Source of the DNA: DASZHJ01 sp035604335
GTDB taxonomy: Bacteria > Pseudomonadota > Alphaproteobacteria > ATCC43930 > CGMCC-115725
Reading direction: 5' to 3'
NCBI GenBank assembly: GCA_035604335.1
Contig: DATNIT010000165.1
Coordinates: 62,001-126,000, forward strand
DNA length: 64,000 bases
Numbering within the stretch: the stretch's first letter is position 1; the number at the start of each line of letters is the position of its first letter. The position numbers were made by a program, and so were the translations under genes. Below are positions 50,930-62,285 of the stretch, piece by piece. The notes beneath the pieces are model-generated. The model saw only the letters and a program-made list of their open reading frames with translations, made no database searches and was not told the DNA's origin.

Positions 50930-51763
50930 ATGCCCGAGCTTCCCGAAGTCGAAACCGTCGTGCGCGGGCTGGCGAGCCGGATGACGGGCCGGCGCGTCGC
51001 CCGGCTCGACCTGCACCGCGCGGACCTGCGCTGGTCGATCCCCCGTGGCCTCAAGCGAAAGGTCGAGGGCCGCGAGATCAAGGCCGTGGCTCGGCGCGCC
51101 AAGTACATCCTGATCCACCTGGAGGACGATGGCGTCCTCTTGCTGCATCTGGGCATGTCCGGCCGTCTCGTGATCGCCGATGCCGGCGATACCTCGCCGC
51201 GGGAGCCGCACGACCACGTCGTGTTCAACCTCGACGACGGCACGCGTATCCGATTCAACGACCAGCGCCGCTTCGGCGTGCTGGACTATCTCCGTAAGGA
51301 CGCGTTGCCGGCCCATCCGCTGCTGCGCGAGCTGGGACCGGAGCCCCTCGATCCCGGCTTTACCGGCGAAATCCTGGCGACGGCGCTCACGGGCAAGCGC
51401 ACGCCCTTGAAAGCGGCGCTGCTCGATCAGCAGATCGTCGCCGGGCTCGGCAATATCTACGTCTCCGAGGTGCTCTATCACGCCGGTCTCTCGCCACGGC
51501 GCTTGGCGCGCACGGTCACGCTGGAGCGCGCCCGCCGCCTGGTTCTGGCGATCCGCGACGTGCTCGGGCGCGCCATCGCCGCCGGCGGCTCGTCGCTCCG
51601 GGACTATGTCCAAGCCTCGGGCGAGTTGGGGTATTTCCAACACCAGTGGGCGGTCTACGGCCGCGAGGGCGAGCCTTGTCCGGGTTGCGACTGCGGCGGC
51701 AGCATCCGCCGCATCGTGCAGAGCAACCGCTCGACGTTTTATTGCGCGAAACGACAGCGTTGA
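50930..51763 (+). CDS. mutM: Formamidopyrimidine-DNA glycosylase
   Basis: It excises 8-oxoguanine and formamidopyrimidines. The 277-residue protein begins MPELPEVE, whose Pro2 and Glu3 are catalytic, has Lys in GKRTPLKAAL and the H2TH segment QIVAGLGNIYVSEVLYHAGL. The C-terminal zinc finger is altered: Cys250, Cys253, an extra Cys255, and Cys272, but the last expected Cys (position 275) is Arg in YCAKRQR. The extra Cys in a two-residue insertion may substitute as ligand. Divergent partner block is ubiE-ubiB. Confidence 0.95.
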   Translation: MPELPEVETVVRGLASRMTGRRVARLDLHRADLRWSIPRGLKRKVEGREIKAVARRAKYILIHLEDDGVLLLHLGMSGRLVIADAGDTSPREPHDHVVFNLDDGTRIRFNDQRRFGVLDYLRKDALPAHPLLRELGPEPLDPGFTGEILATALTGKRTPLKAALLDQQIVAGLGNIYVSEVLYHAGLSPRRLARTVTLERARRLVLAIRDVLGRAIAAGGSSLRDYVQASGELGYFQHQWAVYGREGEPCPGCDCGGSIRRIVQSNRSTFYCAKRQR

Positions 51764-51774
51764 GGGGCGCTTCC

Positions 51775-53418
51775 ATGAGGGCGAGCGGATGGCTATGCGT
51801 TCCCGTGCTGCTGGCTGCCTTCGCCGGCGCGGCCTTGGCGCAGGGTCGCGACGACAATTGGTCGCGCTGCCGGAACGCCAATCCCGATACGAGCATCACC
51901 GGCTGCACGGCCATCATCGATGTGCCTGGCGGCGCACCGCGGGATCGCGCGCTCGCCTTCAACAATCGCGCCAACGCCCGCTTCCGAAAAGGCGATTACG
52001 ATCATGCGATCGAGGACTACGACCAAGCGATCAAGCTCGATCCAAACGAGCCCACTGCGTACGACGGCCGCGGCTCGGTCTACTACAGCAAGGGCCAATA
52101 CGACCGCGCAGCCCAAGATTATGATCAGGCGATCAAGCTCGACGGCTCCGACGCCTTCGCCTTCGAGGGTCGCGGCAACGCCCGCACGGCGTTGGGCCAG
52201 TACGACGGCGCCATCGCCGATTACGACCGTGCCGTCGGGCTCGATGCCAACAACGCCACCCTCGTCTACAACCGCGGCGTCGCCTACGAGCGCAGTGGCA
52301 AGCGCGACCGGGCGATCGACGACTACAGCCGAGCGATCAAGCTCCAGGCGAACAACGTGGACGCGCTGGTCAGCCGCGGCAAGACGCTGAGCGATATGGG
52401 GCAGTACGACCGCGCCATCGACGATCTCGACCACGCCATCAAGCTCGATGCCGGCAACGCGGGCGCGCTCTTCAGCCGCGGCTTCGCCTATTACGGCAAG
52501 GGCCAGTACGACCGCGCCGTCGACGATTTCACGCAAACGATCAAGCTCGATCCGAACAACGCGCTCGCTTACCGCGATCGCGGAATCGCCTATCGCAACC
52601 AGCGCCTCTACGATCGCGCGATCGACGACTTCACCAAGGCGATCCAGCTTGAGCCCGGCTCGGTCCCCGCCATACGGGATCGCGGCCTCGCCTTCCGGGA
52701 CAAGGGCGACTACGACCACGCGATCGAGGATTTCGGCCAGGTGCTGAAGCTGAGCCCCGAGGACGCCGCCGACGCCGCGCTCAATCGCGGCGTCGCCTAT
52801 TACGCCAAGGGCGACTATGACCGCGCGATCGAGGATTTCGACCGCTCCATCAAGCTGGCGCCCGACCAGGCACCGGCCTTCTACAATCGCGGCAACGCTT
52901 TCCTCGTGAAGGGCAACTACGAGCGCGCCATCGCCGATTATGACCAATCGATCAAGCTCAACCCGGCGTCCGTCGATGCCTTCATCACGCGCGCGAACGC
53001 TTATCGCGCGCTCGGACAATATGACCGCTCCGTCTCCGACTGGGACCAGGTGGTCCGGCTGCAGCCGGGGGACGCTGACGCGCTCGGCAACCGCTGCCGG
53101 GACCGCGCCATCGTCGGCCGCCTGCAGGAGGCCGTTGCCGATTGTACTGAAGCGCTGCGGATCAAGCCCGGCAATGCCGCGACACTCGATAGCCGCGGCC
53201 TCGCCTATCTCAAGATGAAGCGGCTCGACCTTGCCATCGCCGACTACGACGCGGCCTTGAAGCTCTCGCCGCAGCTCGCAAGCGCGCTCTACGGGCGCGG
53301 CGAGGCCAAGCGCATCAAGGGTGACGCCGCCGGCGCCGATGCCGACGTCCTGGCGGCCAAGCACTTAGACCCCGGAATCTCCGGCGACTTCGCCCGCTTC
53401 GGCGCGCGGGACTTCTGA
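51775..53418 (+). CDS. Secreted protein with 14 tandem TPR repeats
   Basis: A 547-residue exported protein. The signal peptide (LCVPVLLAAFAGAALA, cleavage near ALAQG) is followed by a cysteine-containing linker (SRCRNANPDTSITGCTAII) and 14 consecutive 34-residue tetratricopeptide repeats of the form RGxAYxxxGxYDRAIxDYDxAIKLxPxxA. The repeats are near-identical in the middle. It is probably a periplasmic scaffold for protein-protein contacts; no enzyme domain is present. The start at 51775 lies 11 bases after mutM. Confidence 0.87.
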   Translation: MRASGWLCVPVLLAAFAGAALAQGRDDNWSRCRNANPDTSITGCTAIIDVPGGAPRDRALAFNNRANARFRKGDYDHAIEDYDQAIKLDPNEPTAYDGRGSVYYSKGQYDRAAQDYDQAIKLDGSDAFAFEGRGNARTALGQYDGAIADYDRAVGLDANNATLVYNRGVAYERSGKRDRAIDDYSRAIKLQANNVDALVSRGKTLSDMGQYDRAIDDLDHAIKLDAGNAGALFSRGFAYYGKGQYDRAVDDFTQTIKLDPNNALAYRDRGIAYRNQRLYDRAIDDFTKAIQLEPGSVPAIRDRGLAFRDKGDYDHAIEDFGQVLKLSPEDAADAALNRGVAYYAKGDYDRAIEDFDRSIKLAPDQAPAFYNRGNAFLVKGNYERAIADYDQSIKLNPASVDAFITRANAYRALGQYDRSVSDWDQVVRLQPGDADALGNRCRDRAIVGRLQEAVADCTEALRIKPGNAATLDSRGLAYLKMKRLDLAIADYDAALKLSPQLASALYGRGEAKRIKGDAAGADADVLAAKHLDPGISGDFARFGARDF

Positions 53419-53480
53419 CCGCGCCGGTGCGGATCCGCCGCGGCGTTGCGCCGGGCGAAGCCGGGGGCTAGGCTTCCCCA

Positions 53481-53840
53481 ATGCCTCGCCGACCGGTGCT
53501 CTCGTTCGCGCTGCTGATCGCCGCCGTTGCGCTCAGCGCCGAGCCCGCCCGCGCGCAGCAATTCGTACCGGGCACCGAGGACGTGCCGCTGATGAAAGAT
53601 CTGGCGCCGGTCAAGGACAGCGACCTCGTCTTCGACAAGCCCGAGGGGCGCATCATCGAGGCGAGCGCGCGCGGCAAGGTGACGCGGGCGGCGGTGCGCA
53701 CCTTCTATGCCTCGACCCTGCCCCAGCTCGGCTGGAAAGCGTCGGGCGAATCCTGGACGCGCGAGACCGAGACCCTGCACCTCGACTTCGCCGGTCACGA
53801 TGGCGACCTCTGGGTCACCTTCACCCTGCTACCCAAATAG
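53481..53840 (+). CDS. Small secreted hypothetical protein
   Basis: A 119-residue protein with a signal peptide (FALLIAAVALSAEPARA, cleavage ARAQ) and a compact mature part containing DVPLMKDLAPVKDSDLVFDKPEGR, cut as DVPLMKDLAPVKDSDLVFD, then TFYASTLPQLGWKA and LHLDFAGHDGDLWVTFTL. I recall relatives beside enoyl-CoA hydratase genes in alphaproteobacteria, with no known function. It ends 9 bases before the hydratase gene, so co-transcription is likely. Confidence 0.8.
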   Translation: MPRRPVLSFALLIAAVALSAEPARAQQFVPGTEDVPLMKDLAPVKDSDLVFDKPEGRIIEASARGKVTRAAVRTFYASTLPQLGWKASGESWTRETETLHLDFAGHDGDLWVTFTLLPK

Positions 53841-53849
53841 GACGGGCTA

Positions 53850-54626
53850 ATGGCATACACCAACATCCTCGTGGAGGCGCGCGGCCCGGTGGGCCTGATC
53901 ACGCTGAATCGGCCGCAGGCCTTGAATGCGTTGTGCGATGCGCTGGTGCGCGAGCTCGGCCATGCGCTCGACGGCTTCGAGGCCGACGACGCCATCGGCG
54001 CCGTCGTGCTCACCGGGAGCGCCAAAGCCTTCGCCGCGGGCGCCGACATCAAAGAGATGGCGAACCGCTCGTTCGCGGACGTCTACCTTAAGGATTTCGT
54101 CACGGACGGGTGGGAGCGCATCAGCACTTGCCGCAAGCCCATCGTCGCGGCGGTCGCGGGCTTCGCGCTGGGCGGCGGCTGCGAGATCGCCATGATGTGC
54201 GACACCATCATCGCCGCCGACACTGCGAAATTTGGCCAGCCGGAGATCACCCTCGGCGTCATACCGGGGTCCGGAGGGACGCAGCGTCTGACCCGTTTCG
54301 TGGGGAAGGCCAAGGCCATGGACATGGTTCTGACCGGCCGCATGATGGACGCCGCGGAGGCCGAGCGCAGCGGCTTGGTCTCGCGCGTGGTGCCGGCGGA
54401 CCAGCTCCTCGAGGAAGCGCTCAAGATCGCGACCAAAATGGCGGAAATGTCCCGGCCGTCGGCGCTGATGGCCAAGGAGGCCGTCAACCGCGCCTTCGAG
54501 ACGACGCTCGCCGAGGGCGTGCACTTCGAGCGGCGGCTCTTCCACTCGCTGTTCGCGACCGAGGATCAAAAGGAGGGCATGGCGGCCTTCGTGGAAAAGC
54601 GCAAGCCGCGCTTCAAGAACCGCTGA
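53850..54626 (+). CDS. Enoyl-CoA hydratase
   Basis: A 258-residue crotonase-fold enzyme that hydrates trans-2-enoyl-CoA in fatty-acid degradation. Oxyanion-hole motifs are KAFAAGADIKEM and AGFALGGGCEIAMMCD, with catalytic Glu residues in the latter region (ALGGGCEIAM) and in PEITLGVIPGSGGTQ. A normal short-chain hydratase in length; exact CoA substrate not deducible. Confidence 0.94.
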   Translation: MAYTNILVEARGPVGLITLNRPQALNALCDALVRELGHALDGFEADDAIGAVVLTGSAKAFAAGADIKEMANRSFADVYLKDFVTDGWERISTCRKPIVAAVAGFALGGGCEIAMMCDTIIAADTAKFGQPEITLGVIPGSGGTQRLTRFVGKAKAMDMVLTGRMMDAAEAERSGLVSRVVPADQLLEEALKIATKMAEMSRPSALMAKEAVNRAFETTLAEGVHFERRLFHSLFATEDQKEGMAAFVEKRKPRFKNR

Positions 54627-54708
54627 GTCGAGCAGGCTTGACGGGTTCTCTCCGTCTGGCTATACAACGCGCTCTCTTTTCTCACGCATTTGAGCGATTT
54701 CCGGGGCC

Positions 54709-54969
54709 ATGGCCAACATCAAGTCGGCAAAGAAGCGCGCGCGCCAGACCGAGCGGCGCACACTCGTCAATCACATGCGGCTCTCTCGGATCCGCACCTC
54801 CGTCAAGAAGGTCGAGACCGCGATCGCAGCTGGCGACAAGGCCGCGGCGCGCACCGCCTTCGAGGAAGCGCAGCCCGAGTTGCATCGCGGTGTGACAAAG
54901 GGCGTGCTGCACCGGAACACCGCAGCGCGAAAACTTTCGCGTCTTTCCGCGCGCATCAACGCGCTCTGA
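54709..54969 (+). CDS. rpsT: 30S ribosomal protein S20
   Basis: An 86-residue basic helical protein of the 30S body. It reads ANIKSAKKRARQTERRTLVN at the N-terminus, and HRNTAARKLSRLSARI at the C-terminus. A strong intrinsic terminator follows 22 bases after its stop. Upstream of dnaA, as in many alphaproteobacteria. Confidence 0.98.
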   Translation: MANIKSAKKRARQTERRTLVNHMRLSRIRTSVKKVETAIAAGDKAAARTAFEEAQPELHRGVTKGVLHRNTAARKLSRLSARINAL

Positions 54970-54990
54970 GCCGAAACTCATCCGAGATCG

Positions 54991-55022
54991 AAACCGCGCT
55001 CGCGCACGAGCGCGGTTTTTTA
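54991..55022 (+). terminator. Intrinsic terminator of rpsT
   Basis: A perfect 12-bp stem AAACCGCGCTCG (54991-55002) and CGAGCGCGGTTT (55007-55018) with a CGCA loop runs into six consecutive T residues. The clearest terminator in the window. Confidence 0.93.
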
Positions 55023-55458
55023 TTGCGCGCGCGCGGCGCGCGACCCGATTGCAGACGATGCACAAACGCAACGCTTACAAAAATCCGTCACATCCGTTGC
55101 AAGATCATGTTGCCATCCGAGATCACGCTTCGCTACAGTGCCCGACCTGCGAGCGAGGCCGGCAAAAAAGTTTTGAGCAATGCGAAACGGGCCGCGCTCA
55201 CGTTAGCTGACAACAGTTTACTAGCAGCAAAATAACTAAAGCCTGAAGTAGTCGCGGGAACCGAGCATCTAACGAGCTGTGATGCGAGGAGTGGGGACCG
55301 GGAAAGCGATTTCCCGGCGCAGCGAGTATCGCGTTGTCGTCGCGAGGAGCGTGGAGGCGAGCCTTGGGGGAGACGATCCGCAATTTCATTTCGCCGATGC
55401 CCGCCGTCCGCGCGCTGCTCCGCTCGGAAAACCGTCACGGCCCTGGGGAGCGAAAGTG
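55023..55458 (+). other. rpsT-dnaA intergenic region with likely dnaA promoter
   Basis: This 436-base stretch holds no credible gene. CTGACA (55207-55212, 5 of 6) and AATAAC (55231-55236, 4 of 6), 18 bases apart, form a possible promoter in the most AT-rich section, giving a long 5' leader of about 215 bases. I found no cluster of TTATCCACA-like DnaA boxes, so I do not call an origin here. A GGGGAG ribosome binding site lies at 55445-55450. Confidence 0.4.
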
Positions 55459-56856
55459 ATGGCCGAGATGAAGGGGCTGAGCCCCGAAGTTCAGAGCCAA
55501 TGGGCGCGTATCCGCGGCCGTCTGCGCGACGAGGTGGGCGACGCTGCTTACCGAAGCTGGCTCAAGTCCATGACCCTTGCGGAAATCAACGGTGGCCGCG
55601 TGCGCATCGCGGTGCCGACAAAATTCCTGCGCGACTGGGTCGCGACGCACTACGCCAACCGCATCCGCGTGCTGTGGAACGGCGAGAACAGCGCCATCGC
55701 GGGCATCGAGGTGGTGGTGGGGACGGGCTTCGGCGATGCGCGCGCCGAGCCGGAGCTGCCGCCCGCGCCGAAGAACGGCCGCGCCAGCGCCGCCGACATC
55801 GAGGTCGAGCGCGCCGAGATCGGCGCGCCGCTCGATCCGCGCTTCACCTTCGACAATTTCATCGTGGGCAAGCCCAACGAGTTTGCCCACGCGGCGGCGC
55901 GCCGCGTCGCCGAGTGCTGCGTCAGCGAGGCGCAGAGCGTGCCCTTCAATCCGCTCTACCTCTATGGCGGGGTCGGTCTCGGCAAGACGCATCTGATGCA
56001 TGCGATCGCCTGGCACATCCGCACGCAGAACCCGCGGCGGAAGGTGATCTACATGTCCGCCGAGAAGTTCATGTACCAATTCGTACGCGCGCTGCGGTTC
56101 AAGGACACGGTCGCGTTCAAGGAGCAGTTTCGCTCGGTCGATGCGCTCATGATCGACGACGTGCAGTTCATCGGCGGGAAGGATTCTACTCAGGAAGAGT
56201 TCTTCCACACCTTCAACGCGCTGGTCGACCAGAACCGCCAGATCATCATCTCCGCCGACAAGTCGCCCTCCGACCTCGAGGGGCTGGAGGAGCGGATGCG
56301 CTCGCGGCTCGGCTGGGGCCTGGTGGCCGACATCCACCCCACCACCTACGAGCTGCGCCTCGGCATCCTGCAGGCGAAGGCCGAGAAGCTCGGCGGCCAG
56401 ATCCCGTCGAAGGTGCTTGAGTTCCTGGCGCACAAGATCACCTCCAACGTGCGCGAGCTCGAGGGCGCCCTGAACCGGATCACTGCGCACGCACAGCTGG
56501 TGGGCCGCAGCATCGATATCGAGATGGCGCAGGAAGTGCTCCATGACCTGCTGCGCGCCAACGACCGCCGCATCACAATCGACGAAATCCAGAAGCGCGT
56601 CGCCGAGCACTACAACATCCGGCTCGCCGACATGCACTCCGCCCGCCGCGCCCGCGCGGTGGCGCGGCCGCGCCAGGTGGCCATGTGGCTCTGCAAGCAG
56701 CTGACGCCGCGCTCGCTCCCCGAGATCGGCCGCAAATTCGGCGGCCGCGACCACACCACGGTCATGCATGCCGTGCGCAAGATCGACGAGCTGCGCGCCG
56801 GCGACCGCGGCATCGCCGAGGATGTCGAACTCCTGCGACGCATGCTGGAGACCTGA
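55459..56856 (+). CDS. dnaA: Chromosomal replication initiator DnaA
   Basis: The 465-residue initiator protein. Domain I starts at QSQWARIRGRL; domain III has Walker A GGVGLGKTHLMHA (near residue 175) and Walker B ALMIDDVQFIGGK; domain IV ends with the DNA-binding signature FGGRDHTTVMHAVRKI. I chose ATG 55459; GTG at 55456 is equally near the ribosome binding site. An upstream in-frame ATG would add 60 arginine-rich residues and is unlikely. Confidence 0.97.
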   Translation: MAEMKGLSPEVQSQWARIRGRLRDEVGDAAYRSWLKSMTLAEINGGRVRIAVPTKFLRDWVATHYANRIRVLWNGENSAIAGIEVVVGTGFGDARAEPELPPAPKNGRASAADIEVERAEIGAPLDPRFTFDNFIVGKPNEFAHAAARRVAECCVSEAQSVPFNPLYLYGGVGLGKTHLMHAIAWHIRTQNPRRKVIYMSAEKFMYQFVRALRFKDTVAFKEQFRSVDALMIDDVQFIGGKDSTQEEFFHTFNALVDQNRQIIISADKSPSDLEGLEERMRSRLGWGLVADIHPTTYELRLGILQAKAEKLGGQIPSKVLEFLAHKITSNVRELEGALNRITAHAQLVGRSIDIEMAQEVLHDLLRANDRRITIDEIQKRVAEHYNIRLADMHSARRARAVARPRQVAMWLCKQLTPRSLPEIGRKFGGRDHTTVMHAVRKIDELRAGDRGIAEDVELLRRMLET

Positions 56857-56864
56857 GGCCGCCC

Positions 56865-57116
56865 ATGCTCGAGCTTCGCCCGAACTGCGAGTGCTGTGAT
56901 CGCGATCTGCCGCCACAGTCGACCGAGGCGATGATCTGCACATACGAGTGTACGTTCTGCCGGAGCTGCACCGACACCGTCTTCAAGGGCCGCTGCCCCA
57001 ACTGCGGCGGCGAGCTGGTGCGCCGTCCGATCCGCCCGGCCGACAAGCTCGCCGAGCAACCGCCCGCCACCAAACGCACCTTGAAGCCGCATCCGGGCTG
57101 CGCGCCCCGACCGTAA
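56865..57116 (+). CDS. DUF1272 cysteine-rich zinc-ribbon-like protein
   Basis: An 83-residue protein with ten cysteines, including CECC, ICTYECTFCRSC and RCPNCGG, consistent with two zinc-binding knuckles. It matches DUF1272. A proline/lysine-rich tail follows. It starts 8 bases after dnaA and sits between dnaA and dnaN, which are usually adjacent. No function is known for the family; co-transcription with dnaA is likely. Confidence 0.85.
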   Translation: MLELRPNCECCDRDLPPQSTEAMICTYECTFCRSCTDTVFKGRCPNCGGELVRRPIRPADKLAEQPPATKRTLKPHPGCAPRP

Positions 57117-57278
57117 GGCCGCCCTCTCCAGGTCGAGTCGAGGGCGATTTTCCAGCCGTTTTGCGCCGCGGCGAGACCACTCCGGCAGCGCCCTCCATGC
57201 CCGCCTGCAAGCCCTTGGAATTTCGACCTGTTTGAATCTCGTCCGGGCCTCAAAAAGGCTCGGTGAATCACGGGTTTC

Positions 57279-57349
57279 TGCTATAATTCACAGCCGCCTG
57301 AGGGGGCCGGTTCGGGCGCTCGGCGGGGGCGCCTCAGGGGGCGTCTTTT
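57279..57349 (+). promoter_or_regulatory. Extended -10 promoter and competing hairpins in the dnaN leader
   Basis: TGCTATAAT (57279-57287) is a perfect extended -10 promoter. In the predicted leader, CCTGAGG (57297-57303) can pair with CCTCAGG (57332-57338), while GGCGCC (57328-57333) can pair with GGCGTC (57340-57345) ahead of TTTT. The two pairings are mutually exclusive, the second resembling a terminator. This is the layout of an attenuator. Confidence 0.5.
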
Positions 57350-57397
57350 CATGCCGAGGAACTGCTCGGACAACCGAAAAAAGGCACGCCAACCGCC

Positions 57398-58516
57398 ATG
57401 AAGCTCACCATCGAACGGGCCCAGTTGCTGCGCACCTTGGGGCATGTGCAGAGCGTGGTCGAGCGCCGCAACACGATCGCGATCCTCTCGAACGTGCTGA
57501 TCCGCGCGGGCGATGGGAAGCTGGCGCTCTCCGCCACCGACATGGACCTCGAGATCGCCGGCAGCGGGCCGGCGCAGGTCGCGACCAACGGCACCACCAC
57601 GGCGCCCGCGCATACGCTCTACGACATCGTGCGCAAGCTTCCGGAAGGCGCGCAGGTGGAGATCTCGGCGAGCGGCGACAAGGGCTCGATGACCGTGCGG
57701 GCCGGCCGCTCCGTGTTCTCGCTCGCCTGCCTGCCGCCGGAGGATTACCCGCTGATGGCGAGCGGCGACCTGCCCTACGCCTTCACGCTGGCGGCGGCCG
57801 ACCTGAAGCGCCTCATCGACCGCACGCGGTTTGCGATCTCGACCGAGGAGACCCGCTATTACTTGAACGGCATCTACGTCCACGCCGCCAAGAGCGAGGG
57901 CGTCGCGATGCTGCGGGCGGTCGCGACCGACGGCCATCGGCTCGCCCGCATGGAGCTGCCGCTCCCCGAAGGCGCCTCCGGCATGCCCGGCGTGATCGTG
58001 CCGCGCAAGGCGGTGATGGAACTGCGCAAGCTCCTGGACGAGGTCAGCGAGGACGTCACCATCTCGCTTTCCGAGACCAAGATCCGCTTCGTCCTCGGCG
58101 ACACCGTGCTCACCTCCAAGCTGATCGACGGCACGTTCCCCGACTACGACCGTGTGATACCCACGGGGAACGACAAGATCCTGGAGGTGGTGCGCAAGGA
58201 TTTCGCCGACGCGGTGGACCGCGTATCCACGATTTCCACCGAGAAGAGCCGGGCGGTGAAGCTCAGCCTCGAGCGGGGCAGCCTCACGCTCTCCGCCACC
58301 AGCCCCGAGAACGGCACCGCGAGCGAGGAGATCGAGGCGCGCTACACCGCCTCGCCCATCGAGATCGGCTTCAACTCGCGCTACCTGCTGGATATCGCCC
58401 AGCAGATCGAGGGCGAGGGCGCGCGCTTTGCCATCGCCGACGCGGCCTCGCCCACGCTCGTGCGCGACAGCACCGACACCAGCGCGCTCTACGTGCTGAT
58501 GCCGATGCGCGTCTGA
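57398..58516 (+). CDS. dnaN: DNA polymerase III beta sliding clamp
   Basis: A 372-residue ring-forming clamp. It begins MKLTIERAQLLRTLGHVQSV, has AVATDGHRLARMELPLPEG near residue 170 and ends with YVLMPMRV, the normal C-terminus. No ribosome binding site of note; upstream it has its own promoter with leader hairpins. Followed 37 bases later by recF. Confidence 0.97.
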   Translation: MKLTIERAQLLRTLGHVQSVVERRNTIAILSNVLIRAGDGKLALSATDMDLEIAGSGPAQVATNGTTTAPAHTLYDIVRKLPEGAQVEISASGDKGSMTVRAGRSVFSLACLPPEDYPLMASGDLPYAFTLAAADLKRLIDRTRFAISTEETRYYLNGIYVHAAKSEGVAMLRAVATDGHRLARMELPLPEGASGMPGVIVPRKAVMELRKLLDEVSEDVTISLSETKIRFVLGDTVLTSKLIDGTFPDYDRVIPTGNDKILEVVRKDFADAVDRVSTISTEKSRAVKLSLERGSLTLSATSPENGTASEEIEARYTASPIEIGFNSRYLLDIAQQIEGEGARFAIADAASPTLVRDSTDTSALYVLMPMRV

Positions 58517-58553
58517 ACCCGTAACCGCGTCACCATAGGAAGGCTCCCCTCTC

Positions 58554-59780
58554 GTGAGAGGCGATCACGGCATTTTGGCTCTGCCCCGGACGGCGCTCGA
58601 CGCCGCCGCGGGCGGGCTTGCGCCGGCATCCGGCGCGGTTGCCGTGCGCCGCCTCGTGTTGACGGACTTCCGCGGCTACGGATCGGCGCGGCTCCAGGTG
58701 ACGGCGGCGCCCGTGGTGCTCTTCGGCCCGAATGGCGCGGGCAAGACCAATCTGCTGGAGGCACTGTCGTTCCTGGCGCCCGGCCGCGGCCTCCGGCGCG
58801 CCCGGCTCGGCGAGATCGACCGGCGGGTGCGCATGCCCGACGGCGCGCTCGGCGATCCCGCGGGCGGCGCCTGGGCGATCCATGCGAGCCTGGAGACGCC
58901 GGTCGGCGCGGTCGATATCGGCACCGGGCGAGAAGCCTCGGACACGAGCGAGCGGCGGGTCCTGCTGATCGACGGCGAAAATGCCAAGAGCCAGGCGGCG
59001 CTCGCCCGGCACCTCGGCGTCGTGTGGCTCACGCCCGCGATGGATCGGCTCTTCGTCGAGGGCGGCTCGGCGCGCCGGCGGTTCCTCGACCGCCTCGTCT
59101 ACGGCTTCGATGCCGAGCATGCCCAGCGCGTCTCGGGCTACGAGCAGGCGATGCGCGAGCGCGCACGGCTCTTGCGCGACGGCCCCATGGACGCGAGCTG
59201 GCTTGCGGCGCTCGAGGAGACCATGGCAGCGACGGGCATCGCGATCGCGGCGGCACGGCGCGAGACGGTGGCGCGCCTTGACCAGGCTTCGGCCGAGGCG
59301 ATCGGACCTTTCCCGGCGGCGCGGCTGGCGCTCAAGGGCGAGATCGAGGCCTTGCTGGAGCGGCTCCCGGCGCTCGGCGCCGAGGACGAGATGCGCGCGC
59401 GGCTCAAGGAACTGCGGCGGCAAGACGCCGAGAGCGGCGTCACTCTCTTGGGCCCACACCGGAGCGATCTGGTGGTGCGCCACGCCGTAACGGGCATGCC
59501 GGCGGCGGAGGGCTCGACCGGCGAGCAGAAGGCGCTCCTGATCTCGATCGTGCTGGCGCATGCGCGCCTCCAAGCCGCGCTCAGGGAGCGCGCGCCGCTT
59601 CTGCTGCTCGACGAGGTGGCGGCGCATCTCGACCCCGCGCGCCGCGCCGCGCTCTTCGGCGAGATCCTGCGCCTAGGCGCTCAGGCTTGGCTTACCGGCA
59701 CCGACGCCGCGCTCTTCGAGGAGCTGGGCGGCCGTGCACAATTCTTTTCCGTCGCCGATGCGGCACTCGCAGCGGCTTGA
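58554..59780 (+). CDS. recF: DNA replication/repair protein RecF
   Basis: A 408-residue SMC-like ATPase for gap repair. Walker A GPNGAGKTNLLEA (near residue 62), ABC signature STGEQKALLISIVLAHARL, cut as STGEQKALLIS, and Walker B PLLLLDEVAAHLD. The GTG at 58554, 10 bases after AGGAAGG, gives about 30 residues before the usual start of the family; a later start is possible. Confidence 0.95.
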   Translation: MRGDHGILALPRTALDAAAGGLAPASGAVAVRRLVLTDFRGYGSARLQVTAAPVVLFGPNGAGKTNLLEALSFLAPGRGLRRARLGEIDRRVRMPDGALGDPAGGAWAIHASLETPVGAVDIGTGREASDTSERRVLLIDGENAKSQAALARHLGVVWLTPAMDRLFVEGGSARRRFLDRLVYGFDAEHAQRVSGYEQAMRERARLLRDGPMDASWLAALEETMAATGIAIAAARRETVARLDQASAEAIGPFPAARLALKGEIEALLERLPALGAEDEMRARLKELRRQDAESGVTLLGPHRSDLVVRHAVTGMPAAEGSTGEQKALLISIVLAHARLQAALRERAPLLLLDEVAAHLDPARRAALFGEILRLGAQAWLTGTDAALFEELGGRAQFFSVADAALAAA

Positions 59781-59807
59781 CGACCTCTGATAGGACACGT
59801 GTGAGAG

Positions 59808-62279
<2,472 letters not shown>

Positions 62280-62285
62280 CGCGAC

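Noticed and set aside
51775..53418. Tandem DNA repeat or CRISPR-like array
   Set aside because: The 102-base periodicity is explained by the 34-residue TPR coding units; no spacers or identical short repeats are present.
54970..55458. Chromosomal origin of replication at rpsT-dnaA
   Set aside because: No cluster of DnaA-box-like nonamers, only one weak 6-of-9 match near 55060; AT content is modest. GC-skew over the whole chromosome would be decisive.
55279..55458. 60-residue N-terminal extension of DnaA from an upstream ATG
   Set aside because: The extension is arginine/alanine-rich without resemblance to DnaA domain I, and the ribosome binding site lies at the later start.
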